Of a stretch of DNA of 64,000 nt, positions 17,255 through 25,175 are shown piece by piece. The notes beneath the pieces were generated by a model that was not told the DNA's origin, searched no databases, and saw nothing but the letters and a program-made list of their open reading frames with translations. The DNA is from Hymenobacter ginkgonis. GTDB lineage: Bacteria; Bacteroidota; Bacteroidia; Cytophagales; Hymenobacteraceae. Where the stretch lies: assembly GCF_009755225.1 (NCBI RefSeq), contig NZ_WQKZ01000007.1, forward strand, positions 1 through 64,000, read 5' to 3'. How positions within the stretch are numbered: position 1 is the first letter of the stretch; every line of letters starts with the position of its first letter. The position numbers were made by a program, and so were the translations under genes.

Positions 17255-17423
17255 GTCCAAAAAGTAGCGTGGCTGTTGCAGAACTCGCCAATTTGCCTAA
17301 TAAGGCGAGTATTTAACGCAAAAGCGAGCGAGAAGCAGACTGATCACCCGTTTTCTAGGCTGATTTGGCACCCAGCAATGCCTTAACTGGAGTTCTGCAA
17401 CAGCTACAGTCGTTTCACTGGAC
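17255..17423. mobile_element. 169-bp MITE-like element related to the IS1182-type ends
   Basis: A perfect 14-bp inverted pair, GCTGTTGCAGAACT (17272-17285) and its complement (17391-17404), sits inside outer ends GTCCA/TGGAC (17255 and 17423). The left end, GTCCAAAAAGTAGCGTGGCTGTTGCAGAA, closely resembles the left end of the full insertion element at 25.2 kb (TCTCCAAAAAACGCTCGTGTCTGTTGCAGAA, split by a few changes). It has no coding capacity, so it would be moved in trans. Target duplication was not resolved. Confidence 0.6.
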
Positions 17424-17504
17424 TTACTAGGTGGAACGACCGCGGTAAGCTGGCAATCTACTTGGGTCAGTAGGGGGCTCAGAAAGTATAGCTCAGCATC
17501 AGCA

Positions 17505-17597
17505 CCTCCTGGCCCTACTTCTTGACCCACTGAAAAGCGGCTAGTAGCTTGTTCAGCTGGGGTAGGAGAGGAGGCATCAGTATAGCGCACCTTTCGG
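17505..17597 (-). repeat. Dispersed intergenic repeat, copy A
   Basis: Read on the minus strand it starts GAAAGGTGCGC, continues TGATGCCTCCTCTCCTACCCC, and ends with GGGTCAAGAAGTAGGG. The same order of blocks occurs at 24173-24262 and, more diverged, at 34265-34350. A minus-strand frame across this copy and the MITE is judged not to be a gene. Confidence 0.5.
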
Positions 17598-17886
17598 AGC
17601 GGGCGAATTGTAGAAAGCTTCCGTGTCTAACCGTTAGTTAATTAGCCTATCTATTAGGCAGCGTGTTAATTGTGCTGGGCATAATATAAATTTTCCTAAG
17701 ACATAAATGCCTATCTTACATGATATTCAAACTATAGTAAATATTATTTTAGACTGATTTTAAGATTAAATCAATAGCAACTAGTCTTTATTCAATCGAG
17801 TTGCCTTGTGCGCTTGTCAGTAGGCAACCGCACGCGCGCTATAAACCAGTTATCGCTTGCCCGCTAGGCCGGTGAATCTATACCCT
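17598..17886. other. AT-rich upstream region of the hybrid kinase
   Basis: Markedly more AT-rich than its surroundings, especially 17640-17800. Probably contains the promoter of the hybrid kinase, but no consensus Bacteroidota -33/-7 pair could be fixed by eye. Confidence 0.3.
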
Positions 17887-20800
17887 ATGAAGGAAAGTGA
17901 GAAGAAGTACCGGCGTTTAATTGAAGCCAGCCAGGATTTGTTAATTACGATTAACCTACAAGGCAACATCACCGATACCAATGAGGCAGCGGTAACCCTG
18001 ACAGGTAGGGAACGTGACGCTTTGATGGGAGCTGATTTTTTCGCCTTTTTTACCCAGCCGGAAGAGGTCTGGGAAGCTTACCGGGAGGTGGTGGCCACTG
18101 GCACGGTCAACAACCGGCTGTTCACGCTGCGCCAAACTAATGGGACCCTGATCGAGGTGTTGTTCGACGGCTCTGTAAACAAGGACGATCAGGGTGTCGT
18201 GCTAGGCGCCGTGATCATGGCGCGGGAAGTGGCCGAGAAGAACTGGGCTACCGAGCTGGGTATCGCCAACAAGGAACTCGCTTTTCAGCACAACGAAAAG
18301 GAAAAGCGGGCCGACGAGCTCAGCATTGCCAATGAGGAGTTGGCGTTTCAGAACGATGAGAAAGAAAAAAGGGCCCAGGAATTAAGCGTCGCGAATGAAG
18401 AGCTAGCCTTTCAGAACGATGAGAAAGAGAAGCGCGCCGCGGAGTTGAGCATCGCCAACGAAGAATTAGCCTTTCAAAACAACGAGAAAGAAAAGAGAGC
18501 GGCAGAACTCGGAATTGCCAACCAAGAGCTAGCGTTCCAAAACGACGAAAAGGAAAAACGGGCGGCCGAACTGAGCATTGCCAACAAAGAATTAGCGTTC
18601 CAAAATGACGAGAAGGAAAAGCGCGCCCAGGAGCTTAGTGTGGCCAACACGGAGTTAGCTTTTCAAAATGACGAGAAAGAAAAAAGAGCCCAGGAATTAA
18701 GTGTGGCCAACACGGAGTTGGCATTTCAGAATAACGAAAAGGAAAAACGGGCCGCCGAGCTGAGCATTGCTAATGAGGAACTGGCTTTCCAAAACGATGA
18801 GAAGGAAAAGCGAGCGGCCGAGCTGAGCATCGCCAACAAGGAATTGGCGTTTCAAAATGACGAAAAGGAGAAACGCGCGCAGGAACTCATCATCGCGAAT
18901 GCGGAGCTAGCCTTTCAGAACGACGAAAAGGAGAAACGGGCCGCGGAGTTGGTCCTTGCCAACAAGGAATTGGCCTTTCAAAACGACGAGAAAGTGAAGC
19001 GGGCGGCTGAGTTGCGCGTCGCCAACTATGCCCGGGGCCTGATTGAGGCCAGCCGCGACCCGCTGGTGACCATCAGCCCGGAGGGGAAAATAACGGACAT
19101 GAACCAGGCCACCGTGAATATCACGGGCATGGACCGCGCGCAATTGATTGGGTCGGACTTCTTCGTCTACTTCACCGACCCGCAGATGGCGCGCGAGGTG
19201 TACCAAGAAGTATTTGCTAAGGGCACCGTGGCCGATTCGCCCCTCACCCTGCGCCACAAAGACGGCAAGCTGACGGATGTGCTATTTAACGGGTCGGTGT
19301 ATAAGAACGACGAAGGCAAGGTGCTGGGGGTAGTAATTGTGGCCCGCGACGTGACCGACCAGAAGCGCATCGCGACGGAGCTGATTGAAGCCAAATTTGC
19401 GGCCGAGCGCGCCACCGTACTAGCTGAAGAAGCTCAGGCCAAAGCGGAAAGCGCGACCGGCATTGCCGAAAACGCGGTGAAAGCCAAGCAGCAGTTCCTA
19501 AGCAACATGAGCCACGAAATTCGGACGCCCATGAATGCCATCATCGGCTTTACAAAGGTGGTACTGAAGACGGAGCTAACCGAAAAGCAGCGGGAATACC
19601 TAACGGCCATCAAACTCAGCGGCGACACGCTGATTGTGCTCATCAACGACATTCTGGACTTGGCCAAGGTAGACGCGGGCAAGATGACGTTTGAGCAAAT
19701 CCCGTTCAAGCTCGCCGCCTCGGTGTCAGCCATGGTGCACCTGTTCGAAACCAAGATTCAGGAAAAAAACCTAGCGCTGGTGATGGAGTACGACGCCAAA
19801 ATTCCGGAGGTGCTGCTGGGGGACCCCGTGCGCCTGCACCAAGTCATTCTCAACCTGGTGAGCAACGCCGTCAAGTTCACGAGCGAGGGTACTATCACTG
19901 TCGGCGTGCGGATGCTGGTGCAAGACCCGGAAAAAGTCATCCTGGAGTTTGCCGTGACTGACACGGGCATCGGCATTGAGGAAGCCAAGCTGGGCACCGT
20001 CTTCGACGACTTCCAGCAGGCCACCAGCGGCACCAGCCGCCTGTACGGTGGCACGGGCCTGGGCTTGGCCATTGTGAAAAATTTGGTGGAGCCCCAAGGC
20101 GGCACCATCCATGTAAAAAGTAAGGTGGGGGTAGGCTCCACGTTTAGCTTCATCCTGAGTTTTGGCAAAACGACCGAAAAAGCCGATGCCGAAACGGGCC
20201 TGACCATTGAGTTAGAGACCGGGTTCAAGGATGTCAAGATTCTGGTGGTGGAAGACATTGCCCTGAACCAGCTGCTGATGAAGACGCTGCTGGAGGACTT
20301 TGGCTTCGAGATGGACGTGGCCGGCAATGGGAAAATAGCGCTCGAAAAGCTGCGCACTACGCGCTACGACATCGTGCTCATGGACTTGCAAATGCCGGTC
20401 ATGAATGGGTTTGAGGCTACTGAATACATCCGCAATGAGTTACATCTGAAGCTCCCCATCATTGCTCTAACGGCCGACGTGACGACGGTAGACGTAGAGA
20501 AGTGTAAGGCTGTGGGCATGAATGATTACATTTCCAAGCCCATTGACGACAAGCTGCTTTACAGCAAAATTATCAAGTACCTGAAGCAGGTCGACTTCGA
20601 TAAAACTGTTGCGCCGACCGCGGTAGACTTCCAGCCCCAAGCCCTGAGCTGCGTCAACTTTGACTACCTGCAACGGATAACCAAAAGCGAAGCACGCATG
20701 GCCGAAATGATTGGCCTCTATATACAGGAGATTCCGCAGTTGGTGCAGACGATGAAGCAAGCTATTGCCGAAAAAGATTGGCTGGTGCTGAAACGCGCCA

Positions 20801-21024
20801 CGCATTCGCTCATCCCCACGTTTGCCACGATGGGTATGAGCGCGGAATATGAGGAAATTGCCAAAGCTATTCAGGGCAAGGCAATCAGCTTGATTGCTGT
20901 CGGCGATGGGGCCAGCCAGGAAGCTCTGACGGAACTTATAATCTTGTTTTCGAAGATAGAAAGTGCCTGCACCCGGGCCGCCCAAGAATTGGCAGAGAAG
21001 CTATTGACACTTGCGTTTAGCTAA
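17887..21024 (+). CDS. Hybrid histidine kinase: PAS, 12 coiled-coil repeats, PAS, kinase, receiver, HPt
   Basis: A 1045-residue soluble phosphorelay protein. ATG 17887 (MKESEKKYRRLIEAS) begins at the first PAS domain (about 1-120). Residues 123-374 are twelve tandem 21-residue units of the form ELSIANEELAFQNDEKEKRA plus one residue. A second PAS (about 380-500, ASRDPLVTISPEGKITDMN) follows. Then the phosphoacceptor box NMSHEIRTPMNAIIGF, the ATPase domain (LNLVSNAVKF, DTGIGI, GTGLGLAIVKNL), a receiver (VVEDIALN, phosphoacceptor in VLMDLQMPVMNG) and a C-terminal HPt domain with the site in RATHSLIPTFATMG. No transmembrane helix, so the signal is cytoplasmic. Monocistronic; the output regulator is not adjacent. 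Confidence 0.95.
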   Translation: MKESEKKYRRLIEASQDLLITINLQGNITDTNEAAVTLTGRERDALMGADFFAFFTQPEEVWEAYREVVATGTVNNRLFTLRQTNGTLIEVLFDGSVNKDDQGVVLGAVIMAREVAEKNWATELGIANKELAFQHNEKEKRADELSIANEELAFQNDEKEKRAQELSVANEELAFQNDEKEKRAAELSIANEELAFQNNEKEKRAAELGIANQELAFQNDEKEKRAAELSIANKELAFQNDEKEKRAQELSVANTELAFQNDEKEKRAQELSVANTELAFQNNEKEKRAAELSIANEELAFQNDEKEKRAAELSIANKELAFQNDEKEKRAQELIIANAELAFQNDEKEKRAAELVLANKELAFQNDEKVKRAAELRVANYARGLIEASRDPLVTISPEGKITDMNQATVNITGMDRAQLIGSDFFVYFTDPQMAREVYQEVFAKGTVADSPLTLRHKDGKLTDVLFNGSVYKNDEGKVLGVVIVARDVTDQKRIATELIEAKFAAERATVLAEEAQAKAESATGIAENAVKAKQQFLSNMSHEIRTPMNAIIGFTKVVLKTELTEKQREYLTAIKLSGDTLIVLINDILDLAKVDAGKMTFEQIPFKLAASVSAMVHLFETKIQEKNLALVMEYDAKIPEVLLGDPVRLHQVILNLVSNAVKFTSEGTITVGVRMLVQDPEKVILEFAVTDTGIGIEEAKLGTVFDDFQQATSGTSRLYGGTGLGLAIVKNLVEPQGGTIHVKSKVGVGSTFSFILSFGKTTEKADAETGLTIELETGFKDVKILVVEDIALNQLLMKTLLEDFGFEMDVAGNGKIALEKLRTTRYDIVLMDLQMPVMNGFEATEYIRNELHLKLPIIALTADVTTVDVEKCKAVGMNDYISKPIDDKLLYSKIIKYLKQVDFDKTVAPTAVDFQPQALSCVNFDYLQRITKSEARMAEMIGLYIQEIPQLVQTMKQAIAEKDWLVLKRATHSLIPTFATMGMSAEYEEIAKAIQGKAISLIAVGDGASQEALTELIILFSKIESACTRAAQELAEKLLTLAFS
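18253..19008 (+). repeat. Twelve 63-bp coding repeats (21-residue coiled-coil units)
   Basis: Exactly twelve in-frame units of 63 bp. Protein variation is confined mainly to the third/fourth (SI, SV, GI, II, VL) and seventh (E, K, T, Q, A) positions and the D/N in FQND/FQNN. Codons differ widely between units (for example GAGCTC, GAATTA, GAACTC for EL), so this is not a recent slippage product; the amino-acid pattern is maintained. Twenty-one residues equal three heptads. Confidence 0.92.
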
Positions 21025-21060
21025 GCTGGCCAGAAACTAGGATAGCGGTTTTTGGCCAGC
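21025..21060 (+). terminator. Hairpin after the hybrid kinase
   Basis: Arms GCTGGCCA (21025-21032) and TGGCCAGC (21053-21060) directly follow the stop codon, with A-rich and T-rich inner flanks that extend pairing. A probable transcription terminator, without a long U run. Confidence 0.5.
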
Positions 21061-21253
21061 AAGGCGCACCTTACGGACGCAGCTTTTTTCGATTCACCTA
21101 ACCCCCGCCACGCGCTGGAAACGCACTCGCTGTGGACTTTCTGAGCCCCCTAAAGGTGAGCTTGTCAAGGCCGAGCTATCTCGAGTAGCTTCACGTTCGT
21201 AACTAGTCCTTTTCAACCGAGCGGGCTCTGCTAGAGCTAGGTCGAGTACGTAT
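21061..21253. other. Intergenic region with dispersed-repeat head
   Basis: AAGGCGCACCTTACGGA at 21061-21077 matches the head of the dispersed repeat family, and ACTTTCTGAGCCCCCT near 21134 is shared with the flank of copy A at 17.5 kb. No gene is visible. Confidence 0.4.
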
Positions 21254-21949
21254 ATGACGCTGCAAGCGCTTCCCCTTACCAACCAACTTAGCTGGCTGCC
21301 TTCCCACCCGCAGCAAGCAGCCGCGGCGTGCGCTCGTTTACCCAGTGGCTACGACGCCTACCTCAAGCTTTTGTCTCCCCTCGGGATCGACCCGAGTGTG
21401 CCGATTGCTTCGTACTCGTTTGCCAAACGTACCCTGGCTGACTTAAATGCCCGGGCCGCTTTTTGGGACAGCTATCATATCCAGCAAGGCCAGCCGGAGC
21501 CTGCGCGTTTACGGCCGATTACGTACCGGGAGGTAAGCGCTCAACTTGGCCTAGCGTATGGGGAGACCTTGGATAGTGCGGCGATTCAGCACTATTATGG
21601 TGAGTGGCCCCCGCACTTAGGCAGCAGTGCTGAGTTAACGGAAGCCTTTGTGCGGCAACTCGTCCACCTGCTCGGCCCCCAGCAGCCCGCGTATCTGTAT
21701 GGGTCGGCGGACGAGAGCAATGGCGTCTGGGACGCGGAGGGCTTTCGCCAGGATTGGTTCGCGCAGGGGCAAGTACTGGACTTAGTAACCGTGTTTCAGC
21801 AGCAGGGCCAGCTCCCGACCTACTGCTTTGCGCCGGACCACGCGTGGTGTCTCTACCAAGGAGAAGTAGACTGGCTCGTGCTGGGCTGCGCGGCGCCGCT
21901 AGCGCATGCCTTATTGAAAGAGCCGACGATAGAAGCGTTTCGGTTGTAA
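21254..21949 (+). CDS. Hypothetical protein (231 aa)
   Basis: ATG 21254 gives a 231-residue acidic, aromatic-rich soluble protein with no signal peptide or membrane helix. The family is not recognised. The C-terminal half (YCFAPDHAWCLYQGEVDWLVLGC) has the look of the small globular domains found in immunity or accessory proteins, where a protein ends with a short strand-rich segment, but no motif confirms this. It is followed after 122 bp by another unknown gene on the same strand, and the two are probably an accessory pair flanked by repeats. Confidence 0.6.
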   Translation: MTLQALPLTNQLSWLPSHPQQAAAACARLPSGYDAYLKLLSPLGIDPSVPIASYSFAKRTLADLNARAAFWDSYHIQQGQPEPARLRPITYREVSAQLGLAYGETLDSAAIQHYYGEWPPHLGSSAELTEAFVRQLVHLLGPQQPAYLYGSADESNGVWDAEGFRQDWFAQGQVLDLVTVFQQQGQLPTYCFAPDHAWCLYQGEVDWLVLGCAAPLAHALLKEPTIEAFRL

Positions 21950-22071
21950 GCTTGCCCCACCGCTTTACCGGCTTGTCACACCAGATAAATGCTCGTTCAA
22001 CAACTGTCGTTGATTTCTACGCACTCACAGCAGCCCATTGGGGTGCCTGTTGCACCCCTACTGCCCGACCC

Positions 22072-22539
22072 ATGCCCATTCAACTAGCGGAATGGCTCCG
22101 CACTGGGCACATTTTGCCTTTGCGCTGGGGAGCTACCGCACACGATTTCGTCGATTTTTGGCCCACTGCTCAAGCCGAAATAGACCACTTACGGGCCTTT
22201 GGCTGTCCCTATATCGTGCTAGATGACGTCGAGTTCTACTTCACGACAGACCCTTTTGAAGATCTCTGCGAAATCTGCATTCAGGTATGGGCCCTACCGG
22301 AAGAGGCTAATTCAGCGTATTTTGACTATGGCTGGCTACGTCCAGGGCTCACGAATAGCCAAGTGCAAGCCGCCTTACAGGCCCAGGGAATAGCATACAA
22401 AATAGAACGAGGTCCCGCCTTTCAAACGCCTAATCTGCGGACAGCTGAAGGGATTCTATTTGGCTTTTACTCGGACTTCGAAACGGAAGCCGACGCTAGG
22501 TTAATGAAAGTATACCTCGGCCAACAAACAGGATTTTAG
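22072..22539 (+). CDS. Hypothetical protein (155 aa)
   Basis: ATG 22072 (MPIQLAEWLRTGHILPL) is preferred; the frame is open much further upstream but there it overlaps the preceding gene. The protein is small, acidic and aromatic-rich (WGATAHDFVDFWP, DDVEFYFTTDPFEDLCEICIQVW), with no signal or membrane helix. Family not recognised. Together with the upstream gene it may be a functional pair, since both are soluble, similar in style and lie between repeat-rich segments. Confidence 0.6.
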   Translation: MPIQLAEWLRTGHILPLRWGATAHDFVDFWPTAQAEIDHLRAFGCPYIVLDDVEFYFTTDPFEDLCEICIQVWALPEEANSAYFDYGWLRPGLTNSQVQAALQAQGIAYKIERGPAFQTPNLRTAEGILFGFYSDFETEADARLMKVYLGQQTGF

Positions 22540-22946
22540 AGAAGATAAGCTAGGAAGAATAGCCATTGTTTTATCTAAAATTATTTACATAACATAACAC
22601 TTCTTATATCCCGAGTCTTGGAATAAATACGGGTTTCAGCCTGGCCGGCCGCTACGTCTGAAGTGGTATTTTGCTGGGGACTAAGCTTCCAACTAAGCGT
22701 TTGATGAACCGCATCCCTGCGAGCGGTTTGGCAAACGAGGAATTGTGGCTAGGTTTGGTAGACTAATCCCGTGCCGCCATGGGCGGCTGGCCACCAAGTA
22801 GTAGGCCGCTACGAGCGGGTTATGGAAAGCCGCCTTTCGCGCCTACCTTTCTCTCTCCCACGGCCCCGGTGCGTCGCCGGGCTAGCCCAAAAGTGGCCGG
22901 CGCTGCCCCTCACCTATTCAGTTCCCCTTCCTTCCCCTCCCGTTCC
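22540..22946. other. Intergenic region, no gene assigned
   Basis: AT-rich at its left end. A frame upstream of the NHL gene is open from 22779 but encodes Pro/Ser/Arg-rich sequence without a domain, so it is treated as non-coding leader. Confidence 0.4.
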
Positions 22947-24032
22947 GTGCGCTACCCTCTTTCCACTGCCCTGCTGCTGACGGCCACCCTGTTGAGCTGC
23001 CAAAAAAAGGACGACCCGCTTGTCGCGGCGCCCACCTATCTGGTCAGTACGCTGGCGGGCACTGGCACTACTGGCCACGTCGACGGGCCGGGCAGCACGG
23101 CCACGTTCGCTGGGCCGAGTCAGGCCGCCCTTGACGCGCAGGGTAATCTCTATGTGGCCGACACCGACAACCACTGCCTCCGTAAAGTGACACCCGCCGG
23201 AGTAGTCAGCACGCTGGCCGGCCGCGGCACCGCCGGCTACCTGGACGGGCCCGCCGCCACCGCCGCCTTCAACGCCCCCACCGGAGTGGCCGTAGACGGG
23301 CAGGGCACGGTGTACGTGGCCGACTCCCGCAACCACTGCATTCGCGCCATTAGCCCCGCCGGGCTGGTGAGCACCTGGGCCGGCACCACCGCCCCCGGCT
23401 TGCTGAATGGCCCCGCCCTGACGGCCCGGTTTTGGGAGCCGACGGGCCTGGCCTGCGACCAGCAGGGCACGCTCTACGTGGCCGACGCGCGCAACGAGCG
23501 TATCCGCCAAATTACGGCCCAGGGCGTGGTCAGCACGCTGGCCGGTAGCGGCCCTGCGGACGTCCAATTCGTGCCCGACAACTTCGCCGACGGCCCCGCG
23601 GCGACGGCCCTTTTCTACTACCCCTCCGGCGTGGCAGTAGACGCGCGCGGCACGGTATACGTGGCCGACTACAACAACCACCGCGTGCGCAAAATCGTGG
23701 CGGGCACGGTGAGCACCGTGGCCGGCAGTACTGGGGGCTACGCCGAGGGGGTCGGCAGCCAGGCCCAGTTCTACCTGCCCACCAGCCTAGCCGTAGATGC
23801 CAGTGGCGTGCTTTACGTAGCGGATTGGGGCAACGGGTGTCTGCGCCGCATCGCGTCCAGCGGCCAGGTGAGCCTGCTGGCGGGCAATCCCCGTACGCTG
23901 GGCTACGCCGATGGGCCCGCCGCGACCGCCCTCTTCAGTCGCAGTGTGGGCCTCGCCGTGCTGCCCTCGGGCGCGGTCCTCTACGTGGCCGACTCCAACA
24001 ACCGGCGCATCCGGCAACTCACCCGGCAGTAG
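22947..24032 (+). CDS. NHL-repeat lipoprotein
   Basis: Start placed at GTG 22947 because this gives a lipoprotein signal (MRYPLSTALLLTATLLSC, then QKKDD); an ATG at 22779 would bury the signal behind 56 unlikely residues. The mature chain of about 340 residues consists of NHL repeats, each with a pattern like VSTLAG, DGPAATAxF, PTGVAVDxQGTVYVADxxNHxIRxI. Six blades are countable, enough to close a propeller. NHL propellers bind protein, sugar or lipid ligands. It should sit on the outer membrane or periplasmic face. Target unknown. Confidence 0.85.
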   Translation: MRYPLSTALLLTATLLSCQKKDDPLVAAPTYLVSTLAGTGTTGHVDGPGSTATFAGPSQAALDAQGNLYVADTDNHCLRKVTPAGVVSTLAGRGTAGYLDGPAATAAFNAPTGVAVDGQGTVYVADSRNHCIRAISPAGLVSTWAGTTAPGLLNGPALTARFWEPTGLACDQQGTLYVADARNERIRQITAQGVVSTLAGSGPADVQFVPDNFADGPAATALFYYPSGVAVDARGTVYVADYNNHRVRKIVAGTVSTVAGSTGGYAEGVGSQAQFYLPTSLAVDASGVLYVADWGNGCLRRIASSGQVSLLAGNPRTLGYADGPAATALFSRSVGLAVLPSGAVLYVADSNNRRIRQLTRQ

Positions 24033-24172
24033 GGGCCGGACTACCGTCCTGCGCCTGGCTTGGGGTAGCTAAGTCAATTCAATGCAGGAGACTTACCCGT
24101 TCCCCTAGCCCTTTTACGTGTTGTAAACGACGGATTACAGCTTGTAAAGAAAGCTCAGCCTTTGCGGGCTAG

Positions 24173-24262
24173 AAAGGAACACCTTTCGGATGCCCCTCCT
24201 ACTACCCCATCGGACAGCCTAAAGCCCTGCGTTTTGGCAGGTCAAGCAGTGGGTTCTGAAAG
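24173..24262 (+). repeat. Dispersed intergenic repeat, copy B
   Basis: Begins AAAGGAACACCTTTCGGATGCC, followed by CCTCCTACTACCCC, then GGTCAAGCAGTGGGTTCTGAAAG split across 24240-24262. Same block order as copy A (17505-17597, opposite strand). The remainder of 24033-24482 shows no gene. Confidence 0.5.
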
Positions 24263-24482
24263 TTTTTGGCTCGGAGCTTTCGGGGCCCAATTTCCGGAGT
24301 CACGCCCTTTTACCTTACGTGTATTCACGGGCTTGTCGCCACGTAGAAGCTGGGCTGGGCGGCATTTTAGCCCCCCGCTGCGATAAGCAGTAAGCAGACC
24401 ACAGCGCCCACGGACCATTTCCGGCCCGAGGGGGCCTGCCCACTGGGGGCGAGCGCCGCCGCGCTACCGCGGCGGCTATACG

Positions 24483-24896
24483 TTAGGGCATCACGCCGAC
24501 TTGTTGCAGTAAGCTGACCGTATCCATCAGCAGTCGGCTTTCCACAAATAATCCGTTGCGCACCACATCCAGCACGACGCCCCACACCTCGACCTGCTTC
24601 TGGGTCGGGGGGATGCCCATAAAGGCCCCGGCGTGGGTGCCCGTCCAGCTAAAGCGTGTCACCACCTTTTCGCCTTCGGCAATCTGCTCCTGCACCGTCC
24701 AGTGCATATCGGGAAAGCCGGTAAACAGGGCCTGGAGCGCATCCTTCAAGCCCTCCCGGCCGGGACCCTGCCCCGGAAAGGGCACCTGCTCGAGAAAGTC
24801 GGTGGCCACGAGCTGGTCGGTGGCGGCGATGTTTTTTCGATTGATGACTTCGTCAATGAAGTGCGTCATGAAGCGTTTGGTCTCGGCCGTGGTCAT
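24483..24896 (-). CDS. SnoaL-like / ester cyclase family protein
   Basis: ATG 24896 (MTTAETKRFMTHF) gives 137 residues of typical length for the SnoaL-like polyketide-cyclase/ester-cyclase family, an alpha+beta cone fold related to NTF2. Visible family features are the N-terminal helix, DFLEQVPFPGQGPGREGL, FPDMHWTVQEQIAEGEKVVTRFSWTGTHAG and IPPTQKQV. The family is widespread and mostly of unknown substrate, so no reaction is assigned. An upstream extension to 24977 is Pro/Arg-rich and unlikely. Stands alone upstream of the insertion element. Confidence 0.85.
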   Translation of the reverse strand: MTTAETKRFMTHFIDEVINRKNIAATDQLVATDFLEQVPFPGQGPGREGLKDALQALFTGFPDMHWTVQEQIAEGEKVVTRFSWTGTHAGAFMGIPPTQKQVEVWGVVLDVVRNGLFVESRLLMDTVSLLQQVGVMP

Positions 24897-25175
24897 CGCG
24901 TAGAGAGAAGGAAGTGAGGGGGCGTCGAGGCGCGCGCGTGGGGGATGATATGCCCCAACTGGCGCGGGCCGCCGCACGCCGCCGTGAAGATAGCGGCAGG
25001 GTGCGCTGGCAACACTAAAAACACTGTAAATGGTCAGTCAGCGAGACGGGGGCGGGTAGCCGCCGTTTTGCCCAATCCCTTTCGGGCTAGACGGCTTCTC
25101 CAGAGGTAGGGGTTACGCGCGATAAGGCTTTGTAGGCGTGTAAGCCTCGTGTAACCAGATCCAGCTTGCCTGACC

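Noticed and set aside
17297..17590. 97-codon minus-strand frame
   Set aside because: It runs from a dispersed repeat copy through the MITE, so it is assembled from repeat DNA, not a gene.
18253..19008. CRISPR-like regular array
   Set aside because: The regular 63-bp spacing is in-frame protein repeats with no unique spacers.
22914..23681. 255-codon minus-strand frame within the NHL gene
   Set aside because: Gly/Arg/Val-rich complement of NHL repeat codons; the plus strand has the lipobox and repeats.
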